NCBI RefSeq assembly: GCF_035967765.1
Contig: NZ_JAYWIT010000019.1
DNA: 64,000 bases
Strand: one strand, 5' to 3'
From: Conexibacter stalactiti
GTDB lineage: Bacteria > Actinomycetota > Thermoleophilia > Solirubrobacterales > Solirubrobacteraceae
The notes below the pieces were generated by a model that worked only from the letters and a program-made list of their open reading frames with translations, did not search any database and had not been told where the DNA came from. Positions within the stretch are counted from its first letter, which is position 1; every line of letters begins with the position of its first letter. A program made the translations under genes and the position numbers. Of the stretch, positions 55,226-61,308 are shown one piece after another.

Positions 55226-56304
55226 AGCGGGGCCTCGGTTCCGAACAGCGCCGTCAGCTCGGGCCGCGAGCCGACGCCGGTCTTCGCGAAGATCGCCTTG
55301 ACGTGGTCGCGCAGCGTGTGGCGGGAGATCGCCAGGCGATCGGCGACGGCATCGGTCGCGAGGCCGGCGACCAGCAGCTCGGTGACGGCGCGCTCGCGCT
55401 CGGTCAGCCCGTGCAGCGCGTGCAGCAGCGGCACCAGCTCGGCGCGGCCGGCCGGCTCCAGCACGACCGCCGTGCGCGGCGGTCCGCCGGCGGCGCCGTT
55501 GAGCACGTCGGCGCGCACGAGCAGCCAGCCGTCGCCCGGGATCTGAATCCGCAGCCGCGCCGGGCGCAGGTCGTGCCCGCCGCGGGCGATCGCCTGCGCA
55601 TGCTCGGCGACCAGCTCGACGGCCGGCGGCAGGTAGTCGCCGCCGTGCGGCGAGGGCATCCGCGCCAACCAGTGCTGCGCGTCGGCGGTGGACGCCTCGA
55701 TCGCGCCGTCGGCGTCGAGCACGAGCATGCCCGCGCCGCCCGCGGCCGGCGCGGCGATCGGCGCTCGCGTGAGCGCCGCGCGCAGGCCCCGGCCGAGGTG
55801 GGTTGCGACGGAGGCGACGAAGCGGATCTCGTCGTGGGAGAACTCCGGCGCGTCGGTCGCGCGCGCGAGCGCTCCGGTGCCCCACGTCGCGTCGCCGCTG
55901 CGTGCCAGCAGCCGCAGCTCGTCGTTCAGGCCGCGCGGTGCGAGCACCGTCCGATGGCGAGCGCTCGTCGCGAGGTCGCCGCGCGTCGCGCAGGCCAGCG
56001 ACGCCGCCAGCTCGCCGGAGCGGTCGAGCGCGTCGAACAGGTTCACGTCGGCGCCGGCCAGCTCCAGCCGCATCGCGGTGATCGTGTCCGCGCAGTCGAT
56101 CGACCCGCCCTCGACGACGGCGTCGGTCTCCAGCAGCGTCTCCGGATCGGTCGTCGCCCACGCGCCCCAGTCGTACGGGACGACGCGGCGCACGCGCTCG
56201 GAGACCTCGTGGACGAGCTCGCGCGGCTCCAGCCCCGCGTCGGCCAGCGCGGCGATCGCCTCGCGCGCGGTCGCGGCGCGGGTTCCGAGGACGGCGTTCG
56301 ACAT
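55222..56304 (-). CDS. LuxR family transcriptional regulator with N-terminal sensor region
   Basis: 360 residues. C-terminal HTH (LTERERAVTELLVAGLATDA then VADRLAISRHTLRDHVKAIF). The N-terminal 280 residues have GAF/PAS-like character (PYDWGAWATTDPETLL; GMLVLDADGAIEASTADAQH) but no ligand motif I can name. ATG at 56304 with TACCCT 6 nt upstream and no SD. It diverges from an MFS exporter gene across a gap with inverted C/G repeats, so it probably controls that pump. Confidence 0.83.
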   Translation of the reverse strand: MSNAVLGTRAATAREAIAALADAGLEPRELVHEVSERVRRVVPYDWGAWATTDPETLLETDAVVEGGSIDCADTITAMRLELAGADVNLFDALDRSGELAASLACATRGDLATSARHRTVLAPRGLNDELRLLARSGDATWGTGALARATDAPEFSHDEIRFVASVATHLGRGLRAALTRAPIAAPAAGGAGMLVLDADGAIEASTADAQHWLARMPSPHGGDYLPPAVELVAEHAQAIARGGHDLRPARLRIQIPGDGWLLVRADVLNGAAGGPPRTAVVLEPAGRAELVPLLHALHGLTERERAVTELLVAGLATDAVADRLAISRHTLRDHVKAIFAKTGVGSRPELTALFGTEAPL

Positions 56305-56340
56305 GGGACGAGGGTAGCTCCGCCCGCGCAGCGCCGGAAT

Positions 56341-56370
56341 CCCCCAGCTGCGGGGGCTGCCAGGACCCCC
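56341..56370. promoter_or_regulatory. Candidate operators between LuxR regulator and MFS gene
   Basis: CCCCC-AGCTGC-GGGGG (56341-56356), and GGGGG (56352-56356) with CCCCC (56366-56370). CCCCAG-type inverted repeats are known sites of actinobacterial LuxR-type regulators. Confidence 0.4.
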
Positions 56371-56441
56371 GCGCCGCGGGATGGGCGGCCGGCGGGCGCG
56401 GCGGCAGCATCGCGGTCCGACTCGCAACGAAAGGACCTCCG

Positions 56442-57956
56442 ATGCAACCCGTCCCCTCGACCCCCGGCGCCGCGAGGCCGGCGCCCGACCCCCGCCGCTG
56501 GTGGCTGCTGGCGATCGTCGCCGTCGCGGAGCTGATGATCATCCTCGACATCTACATCGTCAACATCGCCCTGCCGTCGGCGCAGACGGCGCTGGAGATA
56601 CCCGACGCGAACCGCCACTGGGTGGTGACCGCGTACAGCATCACGTTCGGCGGGCTGCTGCTGCTCGGCGGTCGCATCGGCGACTACTGGGGGCGCAAGC
56701 GCACGTTCGCGCTGTCGCTGGCCGGCTTCGGCCTGGCCTCGGCGCTCGGCGGCGCGGCGTCGTCGCAGGAGCTGCTGTTCGCGGCTCGCGCGCTGCAGGG
56801 CGCCTTCGCCGCGCTGATGGCGCCGGCGATCCTGTCGCTGCTGTTCGTCACCTTCACCGACCCGCGCGAGCGGGCGAAAGCGTTCGGCGTGTGGGGCGGC
56901 GTCGCCGGCACTGGCAGCGCGATCGGGCTGCTGCTCGGCGGCGTCTTCACCGAGTACGCCTCGTGGCGCTGGACGCTGCTCGTCAACGTGCCGGTCGCGC
57001 TGGTGCTGGCCGGTGCCGCGTGGTGGATCGTCAGCGAGAGCCGCGCCGAGGGCGAGACGCGCTACGACGTCCCGGGCGCGCTGACCTCGACGCTGGGCGT
57101 GACGGCGCTCGTCTACGGCTTCACACGGGCGGAGGGCGACGGCTGGGGCGCGCCGGTGACGGTCGCGCTGCTGGTCGCGGGCGTCGGGCTGCTGGCGCTG
57201 TTCGTGGCGATCGAGCGGCGCTCGTCGCATCCGCTGCTGCCGTTGCGGGTGCTGACCGATCGCAACCGCGCCGGCTCGTTCGCCGGGAACGTGCTGTTCG
57301 CGGGCGCGCTCTTCTCCTACGGCGTCTTCCTCGTCTACTACCTGCAGGGCAGCCGCGGCTACTCGGCGATCGAGTCGGGCTGCGCGATCATGCCGCTGGC
57401 CGTCGCCGCGATCGCGTTCGTCTCGGTCGGCGCGCGCCTGCTGCCGCGCGTCGGTCCGCGCCCGCTGACGGTCGTCGGCTTCGCGATCGGCGCGGCCGGG
57501 CTGGCGCTGCTGGCGCTGATCGGCGAGGAGACCTCCTACGCGGCGGTCGTGCTGCCCGGGCTCGTCCTGCTCGGCGTCGCGGCCGGACTCGTCTGGCCGG
57601 TGCTCAGCAACACGGCGCTCATCGGGGTGCGGCCGCGCGACGCCGGGGCGGCGAGCGGGATGGTGAACGTCTCCCAGCAGCTCGGCGGCGCGCTGACGGT
57701 CGCCTTCCTCAACACGATCGCGGCCGGGATCGCGGAGCGACGGGTCGAGCGGGACGGCGGCGGCGCGCTGGCGCAGGGGCTGATCGACGGCTACGCGACG
57801 ACGTTCGCGATCGCCGCTGGCCTGATGGCGCTCGGCGCGGTCGTCTCGCTGCTGACGATCACGACCGACAAGCGCCTGCTCGGCGGCGCCGCCGAGGAGG
57901 TGGCGGACGATCTCGATCCGAGCGCGGCCGAGCCGGCCGTCGCGAGCGCGGCGTGA
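56442..57956 (+). CDS. MFS exporter, DHA2 (EmrB/QacA) family
   Basis: 504 residues, 14 predicted helices. LDIYIVNIALPSAQTALEI is the DHA2 start; motif A GGRIGDYWGRKRTFALSLAG; motif C near LLGGVFTEYASWRW. Drug or metabolite/proton antiporter. The ATG at 56442 follows AAAGGA. Divergent from the LuxR gene. Related to but not identical with the MFS gene at 3553-5154. Confidence 0.9.
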   Translation: MQPVPSTPGAARPAPDPRRWWLLAIVAVAELMIILDIYIVNIALPSAQTALEIPDANRHWVVTAYSITFGGLLLLGGRIGDYWGRKRTFALSLAGFGLASALGGAASSQELLFAARALQGAFAALMAPAILSLLFVTFTDPRERAKAFGVWGGVAGTGSAIGLLLGGVFTEYASWRWTLLVNVPVALVLAGAAWWIVSESRAEGETRYDVPGALTSTLGVTALVYGFTRAEGDGWGAPVTVALLVAGVGLLALFVAIERRSSHPLLPLRVLTDRNRAGSFAGNVLFAGALFSYGVFLVYYLQGSRGYSAIESGCAIMPLAVAAIAFVSVGARLLPRVGPRPLTVVGFAIGAAGLALLALIGEETSYAAVVLPGLVLLGVAAGLVWPVLSNTALIGVRPRDAGAASGMVNVSQQLGGALTVAFLNTIAAGIAERRVERDGGGALAQGLIDGYATTFAIAAGLMALGAVVSLLTITTDKRLLGGAAEEVADDLDPSAAEPAVASAA

Positions 57957-57961
57957 GCGCG

Positions 57962-58390
57962 CTACTCGCTGCGCTCACCTTGCGCGGTCGCCACGAGCGA
58001 GCGGGCGCCGCCGTGGTCGCGGTGCTCGCAGAGGTAGATCCCCTGCCACGTGCCGAGCGCGAGGCGGCCCTCGCTGATCGGCAGCGTCAGCGACGGGCCG
58101 AGCAGGCTCGCCTTGATGTGCGCCGGCATGTCGTCAGGCCCCTCGGCGGTGTGGGTCCAGTACGGCGCCCGCTCGGGCACCGCCTGGTCGAACCAGCTCT
58201 CGAAGTCGCGTCGCACGCTCGGGTCGGCGTTCTCGTTGAGCGCCAGCGAGGCCGAGGTGTGCTGGACGTGCAGGTGCAGCAGGCCGACGCGCAGCTCACC
58301 CAGCTCAGGCAGCGCGGCGACGACCTCGCGCGTGATCAAGTGAAAGCCGCGCGGGACCGGTTCGAGGCGGAAGTGCCGTTGGAGCCACAT
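57962..58390 (-). CDS. yjbQ: YjbQ/UPF0047 family protein
   Basis: 142 residues. The family signature is complete: LHVQHTSASLALNENADPSV, then EGPDDMPAHIKASLLGPSLT and GRLALGTWQGIYLCEHRDHG. Some members show weak thiamine-phosphate synthase activity; the true role is unsettled. TAGCGT 7 nt before the ATG and no SD suggest a leaderless mRNA. Upstream neighbour on the same strand is the alkyltransferase-like gene. Confidence 0.92.
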   Translation of the reverse strand: MWLQRHFRLEPVPRGFHLITREVVAALPELGELRVGLLHLHVQHTSASLALNENADPSVRRDFESWFDQAVPERAPYWTHTAEGPDDMPAHIKASLLGPSLTLPISEGRLALGTWQGIYLCEHRDHGGARSLVATAQGERSE

Positions 58391-58423
58391 GCGGTGGACG
58401 CTAGCGCGCGCGGGCCCGCGCGC

Positions 58424-58705
58424 TCAGTCCGGCAACCGCGCGGCGCGCATGTCGACGCGCTCGCCGCGGAAGGGGACGCCCTCGGCCTCCAGCAGCGCCC
58501 GCTGGCGGGCGCCCTTGGCGAGCGAGCCGTCGGCGCGGACGATCCGGTGCCAGGGGACGGACTCGTCGGTCAGCTCGGACAGCACCATCCCCGCGAAGCG
58601 CGGCGCGCCGGGTGAGACGTCGCCGTAGGAGCGCACGAACCCCTCGGGGGTCGCGCGGACGCGCTCGAGAACGAGCGCGGCGCGTGGAACGGCCGAGCGC
58701 GGCAT
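58424..58705 (-). CDS. Alkyltransferase-like protein (ATL; MGMT fold without active cysteine)
   Basis: 93 residues. The MGMT active-site PCHR is PWHRIVRADGSLAKG here: Trp replaces the acceptor Cys, the mark of ATL proteins, which bind O6-alkylguanine, cannot repair it and pass it to nucleotide excision repair. TAGCCT 6 nt before the ATG, no SD. Confidence 0.88.
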   Translation of the reverse strand: MPRSAVPRAALVLERVRATPEGFVRSYGDVSPGAPRFAGMVLSELTDESVPWHRIVRADGSLAKGARQRALLEAEGVPFRGERVDMRAARLPD

Positions 58706-58784
58706 GCGGAGAGGCTACCGCCGGCCGCTGTCGCCGTCGTGCTCCCGGCCGGCCTCCGCCAGCGGGCGGCGCCGATTTCGACTA

Positions 58785-58818
58785 TCTCGACTAAATCGGT
58801 CGAGAAACGTGATACAGT
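58785..58818 (+). promoter_or_regulatory. Dyad and -10 box of the binding-protein gene
   Basis: TCTCGAC (58785-58791) and GTCGAGA (58799-58805), perfect 7-bp arms with a 7-nt centre, then TACAGT (58813-58818) 8 nt before the ATG. TCGACTA also occurs twice (58778-58784, 58787-58793). Confidence 0.5.
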
Positions 58819-58826
58819 GCCCGCGG

Positions 58827-59684
58827 ATGGCAAATAGGGCAAAGCCGACTGGCATTCAGAACAATCGAGGGAGCAGTACCGGGGACGCCTCGAACGCGTG
58901 GTCGGTGAAGGAGCATGCGGCGGGCGTCGCAATCGCTCCTGGGGTGTCCGGGGACACCCCAGCCCTGCCATCCGACTACTTCTTCGCGCGCGGCCCGCTC
59001 GCGAGCGACAACGCGACCGCGCTCCACGCGCGCAGCGAAGGGGCCGCGACGCGGCTCGTCGGGCTCGTCTGGGTCGACGCCTACCAGGCGGTGCTCGCAT
59101 TGCCCGGCGCCGGCATCGGGGAGCCGGCGCAGCTGGCCGGCCGCCGGCTCGGCCTGCCGGCCCACGACGAGCGGCTCGCGCTCGACGTGCGCCGCGTCGC
59201 CGCCAGTCGTGGCTTCCACTCCGCGACCGCGCTCTCCTGTCTCTTCTCCGACGAGTACGACGAGGTCGTCGTGCCGATCGACGATCGCGTGCGCGACGAG
59301 CCGTATGCGAGCGAGGGTGCGGCGCTGCTGCGCGGCGAGGTCGACGCGATCTACGTCGCCGGCGCCGCCGGTCGCGCGCTTGCTCGCCGGATCGGCGCCG
59401 TCGAGGTCGTCGCGCTCGGCGCTCACCTCGATCCGATGGTGCGCGTCAACGTCGCCACGCCGGTGGCGCTGACCGCCACGCAGGCGCAGCTCGACGACGA
59501 TCCCGACGCCGTCGCACGCTGGCTGGCGGGTCAGCGCGGCGCCGCGCTGGACGCCCGCAATCTCTCCGCGCTGACGGCGCAGAAGGACTGGCTGCGCACG
59601 CAGGGCTTCCTCGCCGGCGACGTCGACGTCGCCGCGTGGGTCGAGCCCGGGCCGCTGGCCGCGGCCCGGTCGTCCCACGGCTGA
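58827..59684 (+). CDS. ABC-type substrate-binding-like protein (SsuA/DszB fold), atypical N-terminus
   Basis: 285 residues from ATG 58827. From about residue 50 it follows the DszB/NMT1 binding-protein fold: TRLVGLVWVDAYQAVLAL, then QLAGRRLGLPAHDERLALDV and GEVDAIYVAGAAGRALARR. The usual start, about 60 residues with the conserved Cys region of DszB, is missing; residues 1-45 are low-complexity and partly encoded by a perfect palindrome. No signal peptide. The gene may be N-terminally rearranged or decaying. GTG 58905 is an alternative start. No sulfur genes are adjacent. Confidence 0.55.
   Translation: MANRAKPTGIQNNRGSSTGDASNAWSVKEHAAGVAIAPGVSGDTPALPSDYFFARGPLASDNATALHARSEGAATRLVGLVWVDAYQAVLALPGAGIGEPAQLAGRRLGLPAHDERLALDVRRVAASRGFHSATALSCLFSDEYDEVVVPIDDRVRDEPYASEGAALLRGEVDAIYVAGAAGRALARRIGAVEVVALGAHLDPMVRVNVATPVALTATQAQLDDDPDAVARWLAGQRGAALDARNLSALTAQKDWLRTQGFLAGDVDVAAWVEPGPLAAARSSHG
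58939..58962. repeat. 24-bp palindrome in the binding-protein 5' coding region
   Basis: CTGGGGTGTCC (58939-58949), GG, GGACACCCCAG (58952-58962): 11-bp perfect arms. It encodes part of the N-terminal segment unlike the family. Confidence 0.75.
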
Positions 59685-59795
59685 TCCGGCTCGCGCGGCG
59701 TCGGCGTCGCCCGCTGGTCGAGGTGCGAAGCTCGCCTGACGGCCCCGCGACCGCGTGGGGCTGATCGTGGTCGCTTCGTGCGGCATGACGGTTAC

Positions 59796-59808
59796 GGCTA
59801 ATATAGCC
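59796..59808. promoter_or_regulatory. Short dyad and AT-rich box upstream of the ATPase gene
   Basis: GGCTA-ATA-TAGCC, including TAATAT (59799-59804) 10 nt before the ATG at 59815. Confidence 0.4.
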
Positions 59809-59814
59809 ACGATT

Positions 59815-61308
59815 ATGCAGTCGTCCGCCGAGCCGTTCTCCTTCGCCGCCGCCGGCGAGTTCCTGAACCGTGCCGATGACCTCGCGCGGCTGGAGGACTG
59901 GTGGGGCGGACGAGACCGCAACGCGCTCGCGCTCTACGGTCGCCGCCGCGTCGGCAAGTCGTGGCTCTTCCGCGCTTTCGCTGATGGCAAGCCGGCGCTG
60001 GTGCTCGTCGCGGAGCGCCGCGCGGAGGGGGCGCAGCTGAGCCGCTTCGCCGCGCGGCTTGAGCCGCTGCTCGGCTTCAGGCCGGAGCTGCCCGACGTAC
60101 CGGCGCTGATCGCCAGCCTCTACGCGCTCGCGGAACGAGAGCGGATGCTCGTCGTGATCGACGAGTTCCCCTATCTGCTGCCGTCTCGCGCGGAGCGGCG
60201 CGACGAGGTGCTGACCGCGATCCAGGCGATCATGGAGGAGCGCGACGGGTCGAAGCTGCAGCTCGTCCTGTGCGGCTCACACATCGGCCAGATGACCACG
60301 CTGCTGGCCGACAGCAGTCCGCTGCGGGGTCGTCTCACGCCGCTGGCGATCGAGCCGCTGCGGTTCGCCGACGCGCAGACCTTCGCGGGCGAGCTGACCG
60401 CGCGGGAACGGATCGAGCGCTACGCGGTCACCGGCGGGATGAGCCTCTACCTCGACGAGCTGGCGCGCGGGAGCGGGTCGCTGCGAGCGCGCGTCTGCGC
60501 GCGCGTGCTCGACCATCGCGGTCCGCTCTTCAACGACCCGCGCGAGATACTCGAAGAGGACCTGCGTCAGCCGGGCATCTACTTCTCGCTGCTGGAGGAG
60601 CTGTCCGCGCGGGCGCGGACGCTCGGCGATCTGGCGGCCGCGCTCGGCAAGCGCACGAGCGACCTGGGTCCCTACCTCGAGACCCTGCGCGAGATGCAGC
60701 TCGTCGAACGGCTCGCGCCGGTCAGCGCCGGGCGCGAGACACGCGATCACCGCTACCGCATCGGCGACCAGTTCCTGCGCTTCTGGTTCCGCTTCGTCTT
60801 CGACGTGCAGGAGGACCTGCGCACCGGCCTTCGACCGGCCGATCTCTACGACGGCGAGATCGCGCCGCTGCTCGCCGAACACGTCGCGCCGGTCTTCGAG
60901 CAGCTCTGCCGCGAATGGGTGCGCCAGCAGCTCGGCGATCGAGCCAGCCGCGTCGGCGCGTGGTGGGGCAACGCCCTCCACGAGCTGCGCAGAAGTGGTC
61001 AGCGCCAGCGCGAGGAGATCGACGTCGTCGGCCTCCGCGGCGGCGCCGTGACGGTCGTCGGCGAGTGCAAGTGGACCAATGCCGCGCTCTCGACAAAGGT
61101 CCTCTCGGAGCTGGAGCGCTTCAAGCTGCCGGCGCTCGCCCAAGCAGGCGTCGCCAGCACTGCCGACGGTCCCGCGATCATGCTGTTCTCGCGGGCGGGC
61201 TTCAGACCGGCGCTCGTCGAGCACGCGACGAGACGGAGCGATCTCCGTCTCGTCGGCGTCGACGAGCTGGTGAGCGATCTGCTCGCTACCGCTCGCCCGG
61301 CAGCTTGA
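59815..61308 (+). CDS. Archaeal-type ATPase with C-terminal DUF234/PD-(D/E)XK nuclease-like domain
   Basis: 497 residues. FLNRADDLARLEDWW, Walker A LYGRRRVGKSWLFRAF, Walker B MLVVIDEFPYLL, sensor LVLCGSHIGQM, a winged-helix region (ARTLGDLAAALGKRTSDLGP) and a C-terminal nuclease-like pattern REEIDVVGL with VVGECKWTN. The family is patchily distributed and often called mobile or defence-associated; the function is unproven. No partner gene. The 3' end overlaps the converging E1 gene by 23 bp. Start at 59815 rather than 59755, by family N-terminus and the AT-rich box upstream. Confidence 0.83.
   Translation: MQSSAEPFSFAAAGEFLNRADDLARLEDWWGGRDRNALALYGRRRVGKSWLFRAFADGKPALVLVAERRAEGAQLSRFAARLEPLLGFRPELPDVPALIASLYALAERERMLVVIDEFPYLLPSRAERRDEVLTAIQAIMEERDGSKLQLVLCGSHIGQMTTLLADSSPLRGRLTPLAIEPLRFADAQTFAGELTARERIERYAVTGGMSLYLDELARGSGSLRARVCARVLDHRGPLFNDPREILEEDLRQPGIYFSLLEELSARARTLGDLAAALGKRTSDLGPYLETLREMQLVERLAPVSAGRETRDHRYRIGDQFLRFWFRFVFDVQEDLRTGLRPADLYDGEIAPLLAEHVAPVFEQLCREWVRQQLGDRASRVGAWWGNALHELRRSGQRQREEIDVVGLRGGAVTVVGECKWTNAALSTKVLSELERFKLPALAQAGVASTADGPAIMLFSRAGFRPALVEHATRRSDLRLVGVDELVSDLLATARPAA

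Noticed and set aside
58424..58705. Active O6-methylguanine methyltransferase
   Set aside because: The acceptor cysteine is replaced by Trp (PWHR), so it is an alkyltransferase-like protein.
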